Position numbers and translations under genes: made by a program. The notes under the pieces are model-generated. The model did no database searches, was not told where the DNA came from, and saw only the letters and a list, made by a program, of their open reading frames with translations. Positions 53,435 to 64,000 of a stretch of DNA of 64,000 nt are shown piece by piece. Position 1 is the stretch's first letter, and each line of letters begins with the position of its first letter. The stretch comes from Breviolum minutum Mf 1.05b.01 (lineage: Eukaryota > Sar > Dinophyceae > Suessiales > Symbiodiniaceae): the NCBI GenBank assembly GCA_000507305.1, contig DF240787.1:2522-66521 (forward strand), in the 5' to 3' direction.

Positions 53435-54674
53435 CTGAATCCATGAAACTCCACTACCACCAATGGTGTGAATGCTGAGTATCTCCCATCTAAAAACATA
53501 TCTTATTTCAAATATTGGTTCTTACTAGCTGTTCTAATATTCACCCCCAAAAAACATCTTGAACAAAAACACAATGAAATGAAGAAAAAAACATCTAAAC
53601 AAAGATATCTAACAAGTTTTGTTCGCTGGAAAGTCCGGAAGTCTGGAAAACGAATCAGTTCAAAAAGGTGCAAATCGCCACTGTTTTTTTTTGCCTCGAT
53701 CCACACAGGATGTGAACCACCGAGTCCGGCGGAGCTTTGCCCTTCGGTGGGGGACGTTAACCAAGTTGATGCTCCAAGGAGCACCAGTTATTTTTGAAAG
53801 GCCTAAGGAATGGAAACCCAAGGGAGAATTCACAAATCTCCCTAGCCTTCCATTGGGATGAGTATGCCTGGAAAAACTTCTTGGATCTTACTAAGAACTG
53901 ATCAATTGAAAACCTTATCTTTTGCTGGTACTATGGGATTATGTAGCCAATGGGCCAAACAAACGGGACTTGAGCTTTGGCTGCTTGTGGCCAGGCGCAA
54001 CCAAAAGCTTCCGATTTTCCATCCCTCAGCCTCTCAGACTAGTGCTGGCACAGCCACTGGGCACAAGGCTCAAAGGCTTTGGCCCGTGAAACCTTCCCAG
54101 TTCTATCTAGAATGCACCAGCAGCATGATAGAAATCGGAACCTTTTATCATAATTGTCAGAGTGCAAGATACTGGCAATATCATATCATGAGCCTTCAAG
54201 TCCCTTGTAATCAACGCAATCAAGAATCGGATCACAAAATGCATCTATTATGAATCAAAAATCAGTCAATTCAAGTACAGAAGAAAACACACACATACAT
54301 ACATACATATATATATATAATCAAATATACATATATAACTATATGTATAAAGGTTGAATCAGCATAAGTTGAAAACACATGAAACAAGTATCTAACGTAG
54401 TGATTCATGCTCGCTGCACAAGAAAATTGAGAATTTATCATCTCATCTGCAGCTTGTTACACTTTTCAACGAAAACAAGCATTCAAGCGGTGGAGTTCAA
54501 TGTCCAACATGTCCGACATCCATCAATGTCCACGGCAGTGCATGATGGCTAAATGGCAATGGCTCGAGATTAGTTTATCAAAGGATCAACGAAACATTGC
54601 GCAATCTCCTGCAGTTTTAAAACGCAGCGGCCTGAGCCTCGACAGAATTGAGCCACAGCCAACCATCTGGAACT

Positions 54675-54990
54675 ATATTAAACCCATCAAATCTTCCGCG
54701 TGAGAACAGCGTTGATTTTGGCACGCCGCTTGTGCCAGTCTGTCCTGCAGGATCGAAGCAATCGGCAGAAGGGAATCGAATCTAGAAGCCTTCTGGAAGC
54801 CTTCCAGCGATTTTCCAACCCTCATGTCGACATCTGTGTGATGTGACACAAAAAAAATAAAATTGTTGACATGAATCTGCTGTCCTGCTATAGTGATGCG
54901 ATAGAAGTTTACCATGAAGCTCCATGGTGTCACTACTGGATTGGAGGTATCCACAAAGCCGGTCCTCAGAATCACTTCATGGAACTATTT
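54675..54990 (-). CDS. Long open segment, unrecognised protein
   Basis: About 100 continuous codons beginning near FHEVILRTGFVDTSNPVVTP and containing WSFMVNFYRITIAG, then VDMRVGKSLEGFQKASRFDS and LLPIASILQDRLAQAACQ, to a stop. A pyrimidine-rich acceptor (TTTTTTGTG...CACACAG) inside it suggests a very short intron with a GA donor (GCAG|GACAG), which would also keep frame. Clearly protein-like. No family is recognised. Confidence 0.5.
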
Positions 54991-55410
54991 CGATCATCTT
55001 AACAGGAAACGTTTATCATTGAACCATCCAAGATCTAATCATTTCTTTGGAGACACAAAACGCTTGTGAACAATCAAGTGGTCCACATGAACTTGCAAAT
55101 ATATGTATAATGTGTACACGCAGATATACTTACATGTCTACGCTATGATGGCAGGATAGAGGTTGTGCATAAGATCTGCCCAGTGCATGCCCAGGCAATG
55201 CATTCAAGGACACGAAACGAGCAAATGGCTGGTCAATGATAAGATAGCAGTTCTAAACACAAACACAAACACATAATCGAACAAATCTCTAAACCTTACT
55301 GGACTGCTCTGTAGATTGAAAGTCTAGTCTTTAACATCCAACTATCTTTCAATCTTGTGAACAAAAAGCTAAACAGGCAAATAACATCTACATGGCAATA
55401 TCCAAGTATC

Positions 55411-55530
55411 CACCGTGTTCTTTCCGCAGTAGTCTGTTGCTTTGGGCTGGCTGGCATGGCGATGGCCCTCACGCAATGCCAATCTGATGTTCTCTGATAT
55501 CCCCCTTTTCCAGTGTTGTACTGCCACAAT
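55411..55530 (-). CDS. Candidate exon, unrecognised
   Basis: Follows AAATTGTGGCAG and reads IVAVQHWKRGISENIRLALR, continuing EGHRHASQPKATDYCGKNTV. The frame is open well past the segment; the donor is not fixed. No family is recognised. Confidence 0.45.
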
Positions 55531-55850
55531 CTGCCACAATTTTCCATACAAATAGACATTAAATTAATTAAATCACAACAGGAGTGCCACGACATAACAA
55601 TCAACGCTTTGAGAGTCTGATAAAAAATGGACCTCTGGAGAAGCGTCACCACTGATCCTGGACAACGTTTGCGGCAGAGATTACCATGACTTTCAACGGA
55701 GCAAGGACAACTCTGTTTTGATTCTAGGATTGAAAAGAATCACTAGCGGGATAACTCTTACAAGCATCTTTAAAAAGAATTGGTACAAAATGGTACAATG
55801 TATATCAATGTATGTCAAATCCCTTCACATCTTTTGCTTCTCTGAAATGC

Positions 55851-55940
55851 CTGTAAAGGCCACTGCTTGTGTTCTGCAGTCCTTTGGAAGGTCTCCTGGG
55901 CTAGGGCGAAACCAAGATCGGTCTTTGCGAAAGCCTCACA
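55851..55940 (-). CDS. Exon with GC donor, unrecognised
   Basis: A 90-base, phase-0 exon bounded by the acceptor GTACCTCCAG and a GC donor (CAG|GCATTT). It reads CEAFAKTDLGFALAQETFQR, continuing TAEHKQWPLQ. Helical and protein-like. No family is recognised. Confidence 0.5.
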
Positions 55941-56469
55941 CTGGAGGTACACGAAGAAAGAAAACATGACACGAACTGCTCGAACAACGCCACTTGTAGA
56001 TCTTACACTTATTTTATCTTGCTTTATGATCAATATATTTCAGTTTACTGCAAAACAATGAACATGCTACATAACATCATTCCTTGGGCACAGCAAATCG
56101 TATAGTAAATTCGTAAAAAGCAACCGTTGAAAAAAAGTTGCCATTGCCAAGCAACTAAATGTGAGCTGCTGCGCCGCCGCTCATTCCTGGCTCCACGACA
56201 AAGTTCAAGGGATGAACATGGATGAACCACCATCTCAAGCTGAGGTGGCAACACAAACTAGGAATCATTTTGTGATGTTTGATTCAGTATTTCTGATCGC
56301 TGAGGCTTATTATATGGGTTTTTGTAACATCTATACGTATGTTAAGATATGTTTAGTATACTTTGGTATTTGGTATGGTTTCATCATCTATACACGAGCA
56401 TACTTTCTGGTTTAGCCATGTGTGTGTGGTTGTATGGCACCTTTACCCGTAAAAGTCATCATCTCCAGA

Positions 56470-56624
56470 CTCATCATATAGGTATGTTGTGTTCCTATAG
56501 ATGTTGCCCTCAAACAGTTGAAACCCCTTGGCTGCGACTCAATGCAGAGGGGATATTCTCTTTGCATAGCTTCCAAACCCCCTAGAAAGATGGTTGACAC
56601 GGGCAGCTGGGCAATCAGATCCAT
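56470..56624 (-). CDS. Candidate exon or start, unrecognised
   Basis: The frame starts at an ATG (MDLIAQLPVSTIFLGGLEAM) and continues QREYPLCIESQPRGFN. It could be a first exon or an internal one. No family is recognised. Confidence 0.4.
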
Positions 56625-56700
56625 GATGGAACATGTAAAAAAGCATTAAAATGCCACATATTATCAAATCGGATCCAGTTCAGTGAACAGCAATATTTCC

Positions 56701-56853
56701 ATACAAGGTGGGCCCCTACAAGTTATAAATGGAGTTATAACCCGTATAAATGGCCTTATAAAATCTTATAAATGGGTAACTGGGGTTATAACCCCCAAAT
56801 CAGTGGAGTTATGGGCCCCGACTTTTTACTGGTAGGGGGCCCACCTTGTGTAT
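56701..56853. repeat. Inverted-repeat element, family 3
   Basis: A 153-bp element with GC-rich inverted ends: ATACAAGGTGGGCCCCTAC on the left, and the same with two small insertions on the right (reverse complement of GTAGGGGGCCCACC...TTGTGTAT). The interior holds several imperfect copies of GTTATAA and ATAAATGG words. It has no coding capacity and is a typical MITE shape. A single copy is seen here. Confidence 0.8.
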
Positions 56854-57109
56854 TTCACCACAATTTTCCAGATCCTGGACCTAGAACTACAAGGTTTTGC
56901 CAACTGGGCCAAATCCCAAGGCGAATCCTGGCGTCCGCAGTTGTTGGTCGATTTTTTGCCAGGAGTTCCCTCGGTTTCCGAAAAAGGGATCCCATATGAA
57001 TGAATCGATATTGAAGCACTTCCATGAGGGTAAAAAATAAACTTACTGATAATTCCAAGAAAAGTGACTGAAGTCTTATGAAATTGCAATTTTTTTTATC
57101 CCAAATTTC

Positions 57110-57240
57110 GATGTCATGGACATGTCTACCGAGAAGTTTTGCTTCCACTGTGACCTCGTCAATGCTTTGCTTCATGGTTGTCTTTATCGCTGTGACCTCA
57201 GTGGGTTCAGGCGGGCTGCCTTCCATGCCATTTTTTGTCA
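57110..57240 (-). CDS. Candidate exon, unrecognised
   Basis: The open segment reads GMEGSPPEPTEVTAIKTTMK, then QSIDEVTVEAKLLGRHVHDI. A second protein-like segment in the same frame lies at about 56900-57010 (SLFRKPRELLAKNRPTTADA). Charged and helical. No family is recognised. Confidence 0.4.
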
Positions 57241-58584
57241 AACCCTTGGGAGCGAGGCATGGTTGATCACATTAGTGCATCCGTATGTATTTTTGTAATC
57301 AAATTTAAACTGAATGACTGAATATAGGCTATATATTGTCAATAAATCTATCAAACACTTCGCCACACTTAATTCTCACCCATATGATCCACGTTCTCTA
57401 GTACAAACTGAGAGCTTTGCAGTCTTATGCAAAGGTGCCATGTATGTTCGGACATCCTGCAAATGTCAATGTACAAGAGACAGTCTGCTGAGTTGCAGCT
57501 GAATGGAAACGAAAATTGCAGCATTGTTTAAGTAAGCAAACTGACTCAAGAAATATGCGATGCAGATCGGATGCATCACGCGATTATGCCATAGCAATGC
57601 CTGCCTTCTGTAGACCTTGAGATTCACATGTTCTATGCTGCACATATGTATTGACTTACAGTATCCAAAACATTCATACAACACCTTGCAAAGCCTTCAA
57701 AACACTAATAAACTGACACAAACTGCCCAGCTGGCTGTCCTTCTCCGCTTTTCTGTCGCATTCCCATAGTGTAGATCTCTCCTTTTGCTGCAACTATTTT
57801 TTTAGTAATCGAACAAAAAACAACAACAAACAATACACAAGGGACCATCGTTCTGTCATGTCTTGCCTATATAATCCTTAACAACTCCTGAAGATGTCTT
57901 GAGATGTCTTCGATATCCTTCGATCCTGAACATAAGTTAATGAAAGCGAGTTGTGATGCAGCACAGTGATTCCATTATTCTCAATGCCTGCACCTGCTGA
58001 ACCTCATCCGTATTCCATGACCAATGTCCAAACACACCTTTGTATCTTACGTAGAACAATATATCTGAAGATCCGGATCCCATTCAAAAAAACTGCAGAA
58101 AACTGAAGAAGTTGCCGTTCTTTCAGATTCCCAGAATTAACCACTACAAAATTCACAAAACCCTCCCTAAAAAAGACATTGAAAAAGCAATTACCCTGCA
58201 TGAATCGTTGCAATCTCCTTCGTTCCAGGCATCACATTTTGCAATGTTGCAACCACCTAGCAAATGTGCTCATGGGTGCTGGTGGGGTGTTGCGCGTGTG
58301 CCTCCTTCAAAAGCTACGATAGGTCGTCAAACATTGGATTGCAACTGGGTTCATATAGATCAGTAGCTTGAATTCTGAAGACTTTATGCATCCAGAATGA
58401 TGAACTCCTCGTCAATGAGTGTATGAACTATGAACCCTTTCTTTTCACCAACCCATATCTTTTTGCTGATGCCGCTCCCTTGAAATAGCACTTGGAGCCT
58501 GAACAAAAAAAATGTTTCCATTGAAACACCTGAAGGGTTCATCTCCAGGTTGCATGTAATAGTAGGCCTCTTTCGATGTGTGAT

Positions 58585-60984
58585 TTAGCGCTGATGGTTG
58601 AAATTCCCTTGAGCATGCGTTTCCAGAATCCTTCTGATGTCCAGCAAGGAAACACTCAAAAACTCGCAGTCTTTTGGAGCATCTTCTGAAAACATGGTGA
58701 AGATATCGCAGTAAATATGAGACATCTTCAAAAAAACTTGACAGTTGTCTTTTTTCAAACCATACCGCACAAAACATGAGCTGAACCATCCATTTCACTC
58801 CAACCTCTCGAAGTGAGATGGTGCCACAACTTCGCACATCCAAAAAGTCAAAGGCATCTCCAGGACCCTGGTGGCAAATTTGAAGTGGATTATATATATA
58901 CACGTATATCATATATATATATATTTGTACCCACAGGGATCCAATACAATCTTTATATCTGTAGAACATATGCAAAGATATAATAAGTTATAATAAGCAC
59001 TTCATATAATATACATATAAATCTCTATATATATATCAAGTTTTGCACATGTTTGCATAGTAAGTAGAGACATGTAGATCATGTAGAAAATGATTCATTC
59101 TGGTGATGCTGTGTCTGGTCCACAACTGCCACATTCTGGATCCATTCCATTCTGTTGGCGAACGACTACCAGTGGAATCAGAAATTCTTAAATTTCATGC
59201 AAACCATCTGACACGGATTCCATTGTGGTCAACTTGGATTCCAGGTTTCATTTTTCCATGCTTTTCCCTCCAACTGACACTCCTCACATTTGATGTCCAG
59301 TTTCTGCAACAGTTGTGCAAACGCCTCAGAAACATGGTATGGTAACCTCCAAGATATTCCCCCGCAACTTTTTTTCTTCTGAAAATCAGCTGCCAGGTGT
59401 GGAAAATCACCAACCTTTTTGTGCACAGCAAAAAAACAATATCAAATGGATCATGTCACCAGCGTAGCGTATGATACCTGTAGTGTTTTGCAATTTCAAA
59501 ACGATTCAAAACTCAAAACCCAATGTCCCAAGATTTCAATTCTGTGTATCATATCACTGTAATGCAATGCCTTCACAGTCAAACTTGCCTCCACGGTATC
59601 GCGACTAGCTGTCACTAGCCCTCCGAACACCAGTACTTAGTGATGCTAGAAGTAACACTAGGAACTACTAGGACTACTCCTACTACCTAATGTAATTCGC
59701 AAGTCAGTAACACACCACAAATATGCTGCAGCATTGTCGGGGAGGGACCTGATGAAATACGCTTTCATCCACAAGTACATATCATGCCATCCTTAAACGT
59801 ATCTGCTGCGTCATCGCTAGCAAGACATCATGACACCAGCGTATGTATCAACATCACGTATGAATAGAATTCAAGTGTTCTGTATCAATGACAAAACCTA
59901 TGAAACATGAGCTATTTTTCATGTCATTGTATCATGACCGACTACCACTGTCTATACATCGATTCATGTCACAGCATCATCATCAACATCATCAACAAAA
60001 CAATGCCCATCATCATCCCCCTCATCATAGTCATCATCGTCAGCAACACTGTCATCACATCACCATTATGTGCACGTTGAAGTCCTGATAACCAACACCA
60101 TCAATGAAAATGAGTCGTATCCACCGGGAATATTACATACATATGGCAGTAATCAAATGAATGGCATATATATATATGTATGTATACATATGTAATATAT
60201 ATATATAGCTTCGATATAGTATTAGGGTGAACAAACTTCAATAAACATCATTCATTCCACATTCATCTCAAAACCTCAAGAACTCATGTGTCATTTCAAC
60301 AAGGCCACCTTGGAGTTGAGCCGTTTCTCCCAGGAAACACCACAACCACGAAAAAGGTCAGAGATTCGTGTGTGTCGCGTCAAGGCCTGAAACATGGAGA
60401 AACAACGAGGTGTTTTATACTTCAATCTGCCCTGAGGTTGGTATTAGTAGCTTGATAGGATAGAAGCTCTGCCTTCTGCTGGACTTTATCAAGTGGTAAG
60501 TCCCCAAGTCTGAGATTTCACTTTGAGTTTTGCCCGATCCCAACAACTAAATTAAAAAAGAAAAACAAGAAGACCACGCCACTTGTTGTCACATGTAGTG
60601 TTAATGTCCCTCATTGCCCTGTATTACCATAACTGATCTAAGAGGATGTCACTGGACACTGGGTCCCAGCGCCTGCAAACGCAATGCTTCCACCATGCAA
60701 CTTGGCACGAAGAGTTTCACACCACGGAAGAACCTCATGGTTTTTGATAGGTCCAGGCTGATGTTCACATATTGCACTAGCCATCCAGTGATATGATTGA
60801 AACTTTCCCATGAATTTCCGGGGATGATCAGAATGATGAAAATAGCTTCCTAATAGGCCTCGCAAGTTGTCTCTCACCTTGTTGTCCTTTTGAGGCTTCC
60901 AAATGTTGAGTGCCAAACTCATAGAGTGTCAGCCGTTTGGTGCCATTGGCATCCGCGAGCCAGAACAAATAACTGGTCTCGCGC
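58585..60984 (-). CDS. EF-hand calcium-binding protein, multi-exon
   Basis: Exon 60878-60984 (acceptor GCCTCAG, donor CAAG|GTGAGA) encodes an EF-hand loop: LFWLADANGTKRLTLYEF, with Asp first and Glu at position 12 of the loop. Exon 58805-58867 (acceptor GCCACCAG, phase 0) encodes a second loop: AFDFLDVRSCGTISLRE. Candidate exons between them are about 60638-60776 (AICEHQPGPIKNHEVLPWCE) and about 59210-59340 (VSEAFAQLLQKLDIKCEECQ). Exon 58585-58685 (APKDCEFLSVSLLDIRRILE) may be the end. Two EF-hands far apart in exon space suit a calcium-regulated channel, kinase or phosphatase regulator; no catalytic or pore motif was seen. Junction phases between all exons are not resolved, so one gene is an inference. 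Confidence 0.5.
59960..60055. repeat. CAT/ATCATC triplet tract
   Basis: An imperfect run of CATCAT and CAACAT triplets. Low-complexity frames across it (His- or Ser-rich) are not taken as genes. Confidence 0.75.
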
Positions 60985-61839
60985 CTGAGGCATGGTGGAG
61001 CAATTCGCTTCGTGAGTAGATGCTTGGAACCGCAAATTCAAATTGACTTATGAAACTATCCACAAATGCGTAGATCATCACACAAAGGTGGAAACACATA
61101 CAACTCTGAAACAATCTCGTCTCTTGCATATACACACAACATATTCATATAACTTAACCATATAAACAATATAAACCAATGAACTCTGGGTTCTCCCTGT
61201 CCCAACCTTTTCAACATCGCCATTTTCACGGCCTGCTGAAATCCAAAGCTTCCAGAATCTCTCCAAACTCATCACATGTCAACCTAAGCATCAACAATTC
61301 ACCCTTTTGCTTGGAGTTTCAATTTCTGGACGGCCGTTGCCCATGGTCTGTTTCCCGGGCCCCGCATACCATCATCCTACTACAACATGGATGTTAAGGA
61401 CGTTGACTGCAAAGACAAGAAGCCGCATATCATCATCATTGTTGAGCTCCTGCTCCAAGCGACATGTAGGGTGATTCGCAACCCGAAGAGGTTCCGCTGT
61501 TTATGTCCGTCATTGGGTATTCTTTGATGGACGCATCCCAGAAGGACCAAAGGTGTCCTCATAATATACAATAATCATATGTAGGCTGTAGGACTTACAT
61601 AAACACCTCAAATACAAATTGTTCATACATATGTCATATGTAAATATAAATATTATATTTAAAGACATCCAACTGTGCATCGTGTAAAATGTATATATCC
61701 CTGGAACCCAATGACCCTTGTTTTGATTGGAACAGGCCTTCTTCTGACTGGAGGGTTGAAGCCCCAAAATAGAGCACAAACAGGTTCCAGGTCTATATAA
61801 TCATATATATATATTGTATATATATATGTATATAGACTA

Positions 61840-62101
61840 CATGACTCTCAAGAACTAAGCTTTTCATTGCATTGTTGCGAGCCTCATTTTCCATATGCTC
61901 AAAGGATTCCCGAAAAATCGCTTCGATGCTGCGGTAGCGTTGCTGAACCTGCGACTTTTCCAGTGAGATCTCGTTGGGATTGAAAGGAATGAACGGGGAT
62001 GGAGTAATTAACCAGTCATTGGGATGTTGAGCTTCAGCAGGAAACTTGATATGTGGTGATATGTGCTGTATTCGTATCAAATTGGAAGTTGCCATCTCCA
62101 T
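61840..62101 (-). CDS. Candidate exon, unrecognised
   Basis: Open from an ATG at 62101 (or from an acceptor TCTTAACAG just before it). It contains HIKFPAEAQHPNDWLITPSP, then QVQQRYRSIEAIFRESFEHM and ENEARNNAMKSLVLE. Strongly protein-like with a helical second half. The donor is unsettled, with possible GA or GT sites near 61840-61850. No family is recognised. Confidence 0.5.
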
Positions 62102-62294
62102 CGACTGTTAAGATTCGGTCTGGTTCTTTGTTCATCTTAATGAGAGATGACTGGAACAACATCTGAAATCAGTCACAAACTCTGCTTTCTGAAAGTACGT
62201 CACCTTCTCAGCTTCAAATCCTATGATGAGTTGTAGGTGTGATGTTCATGCTCCCCCAATTAAAAGGTAGCATGTAGTCACGTATACTTTCGGT

Positions 62295-62387
62295 CTACCC
62301 CCACCCAGTAACAGTCACAAATGAAGGTTTGGATTGGGATTCCCAATTCGTTGAAAATTCCTGGTGGTGACTGTTACTGGATGGGGA
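62295..62387. repeat. Inverted-repeat element, family 4
   Basis: A 93-bp hairpin with ends CCCAGTAACAGTCAC and GTGACTGTTACTGG. It contains the internal word AAATGAAGGTTTGG. A second copy lies at 62757-62863 in the opposite orientation. Confidence 0.8.
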
Positions 62388-62451
62388 GAGTTCCAATATA
62401 CACTTCACGAATTTGACATATCTTTGTAGAAAACGTTTTGATCCAACCTTT

Positions 62452-62575
62452 CGGCGAAAGTCTTCCATGTGCAAAGTCGGTCGTGACAGTGCCAGCGCAG
62501 AGAGCAACCTGAGGCACTTCCAAGATTGACCACCAACATTGGCTAGTTGGTGCTTGAGCCACCCATTTGGGTTCC
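62452..62575 (-). CDS. Candidate exon, unrecognised
   Basis: The open segment reads NPNGWLKHQLANVGGQSWKC, then LRLLSALALSRPTLHMEDFR, ending at a GTTGGA donor. It lies between the two family 4 hairpins. No family is recognised. Confidence 0.4.
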
Positions 62576-62756
62576 TTACAATGGTCTTTTTAATCACCAC
62601 ATAAGTGGGTAGTATAATCCCCTATATACCCCAAACATTTTTGTTTTATTGCTCATTTGAAAAATATGAGTCAAAGTGGATCATTTCCGTGAGAAGGTGT
62701 GAAGATAAAACATAATTATTTAAAACCACCACTCAGTTCGGAATACGTTGGGTGTG

Positions 62757-62863
62757 GCCCCCTTACCAGTAGGAGTCACCATAAGGATCCATAAGGATTA
62801 TTACATGTTTAGTAGGGGATCCCAACCTAAACCTTCATTTGCCACTATTACTGGGAAGGGGGA
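62757..62863. repeat. Inverted-repeat element, family 4
   Basis: A 107-bp hairpin with ends CCCCCTTACCAGTAGGAGTC and the inverted partner (GCCACTATTACTGGGAAGGG). The internal word AACCTAAACCTTCATTTG is the reverse complement of the one in the copy at 62295, so the two copies are inverted relative to each other. Confidence 0.8.
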
Positions 62864-62955
62864 CAACAAAAGGAATATGTCAGTACTCAAAAATCACCAG
62901 CACTCTGAATTTAGGTGAATTTCAAACTTCAGAGAAAATGAAAGCAACGGGACTA

Positions 62956-62978
62956 CAGCAACAACAACAACAACAACC

Positions 62979-63024
<46 letters not shown>

Positions 63025-63092
63025 CCACAACAACCACAACAACCACAACCACAACCACAACCACAACCACAACCACAACCACAACAACTACA
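62956..63092. repeat. CAA / CCACAA microsatellite
   Basis: A run of CAA triplets that shades into CCACAA hexamers. Gln-rich (plus) and Val-rich (minus) open frames over it are repeat artefacts. Confidence 0.9.
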
Positions 63093-63669
63093 AGGTGTCT
63101 TTTAGATTAATTTGGAAAAAGCTAGACTTTATGCATTTCATGGAAAGTCTGTGCCATTGTTGTGGGGATCCATTCTCCAAACCTGCGCACACCTCAAGGA
63201 ACACTGCAACAACCGACTTGTCTTAGCATTCGAAGTCAGAACAAACAAAACAAAGAAGCGTTGTTCAAAATTCACAACATTGTAATCACAATAAACATCC
63301 AACAAAATTTACTGCACACATCACAACTACTGTATCACTGTTAGACCATGTACCACGAACCCAAATGACTCATACTTTGGAAGATTCAACCCATAAAATT
63401 GAAGGTCAACCCCCCAAAAAAAGGGGTCAGTTGGTGTGTTTGTTGTGATTGCCGTGGATTCGTTGCAAGAGAAGCAGCTCTGAGCGTGACAGCTCGCCAC
63501 CAGAATCTACGTCCAGAATCCGACTGGCCTACGGGACCAACGCCATTTGCTGCATACTCATGGAATTTATTGCCTGATTATACTGAACATACTATATACA
63601 TAATATACATAAGTTTTTTTGTTGTACCATCTCATGATTCTACTGAGAATAATATAGCATCAGTCGGAG

Positions 63670-63830
63670 GAATCGTGAAATATTTCTGACAAACCCATAA
63701 GAGAACCCTCAAGAAAAACCCAAGAGGATTCCAGGTGTCCTTCTGTGCTGCCATTGGTTTTAAGCCCAGCTTTTCCAACTTCTTCTCAAAGGCCTCGTCT
63801 CATCGGCTTGAAAACGGACTCCGGTGCTAC
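63670..63830 (-). CDS. Candidate exon, unrecognised
   Basis: Two overlapping frames look protein-like. One follows an acceptor-like AAGTGCAG at about 63859 and reads VSNSKEDSSSTGVRFQADET to a stop. The other begins after GCCGATGAG and reads EAFEKKLEKLGLKPMAAQKD, then TWNPLGFFLRVLLW. The second is more typical of a folded protein. They cannot both be coding. No family is recognised. Confidence 0.35.
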
Positions 63831-64000
63831 TACTGTCCTCCTTGCTGTTTGAAACCTGCACTTTTTGGAGCTCACCATAGCTTAATAGATTTGTGTAAAC
63901 CAAATTCATGAACCAAGTGCAACATACACCTTGATAGTCACTGAAGGCATTGGGAATCAATATTTTCGATATTTCATCAACTTATATGCTATTGACATTT

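Noticed and set aside
53858..54253. Plus-strand 131-codon frame
   Set aside because: The opposite strand of the same segment has splice-bounded, protein-like segments (for example VSRAKAFEPCAQWLCQ after GGGAAG), and no family resemblance was seen on the plus strand.
62839..63105. Poly-Gln protein on the plus strand
   Set aside because: A CAA array with short unrelated flanks, no splice context, and on the opposite strand to all supported genes.

Overview
The window looks like nuclear DNA of a dinoflagellate, probably a photosynthetic Symbiodiniaceae-like species. The evidence is: genes cut into many short exons; introns that start with GT, GC or GA and end in AG; a CCCH zinc-finger protein and ankyrin fragments of the style common in dinoflagellates; many microsatellites; and a short TTTAGGG-type telomere-like tract. 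The species assignment is inference. Every gene I can support lies on the minus strand, which fits the one-directional gene arrays of dinoflagellates. No rRNA, tRNA, CRISPR array or bacterial operon was seen.

Layout. 1-365 is very AT-rich. 474-4853 is a two-copy direct tandem duplication, each copy carrying a broken ankyrin-repeat gene. 6390-8490 is a strange G-poor degenerate repeat block. 9119-11269 holds a Kelch-repeat gene (at least two exons) and a separate two-exon gene end. 11270-21816 is mostly intron-like or intergenic DNA with only weak exon candidates. 21817-22780 holds triplet and hexamer repeats, including one long open frame with an Asn run and membrane segments. 22500-29937 holds the best find: a multi-exon class I DAHP synthase gene (first step of the shikimate pathway), readable exon by exon by homology. 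31361-32086 is a CCCH zinc-finger protein. 34684-35931 is a single-exon type I membrane protein with cadherin-like and Cys-rich domains. Two inverted copies of a 1.0-1.6 kb repeat (23447-24465 and 36604-38181) bracket about 12 kb; an assembly gap sits inside the right copy. From 39500 to the end there are many short minus-strand exons, most of unrecognised genes. Among them are a membrane protein (44853-46607), an LRR-like exon, a possible M1-aminopeptidase end and an EF-hand protein (58585-60984).

Threaded through introns and spacers are several families of short (about 70-150 bp) nearly perfect inverted-repeat elements. The most striking family has at least eight copies, whose outer arms differ from copy to copy yet stay self-complementary within a copy. 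Several sit inside DAHP synthase introns.

Exon limits come from reading frame, splice-site phase and family alignment from memory. No search or transcript evidence was available.
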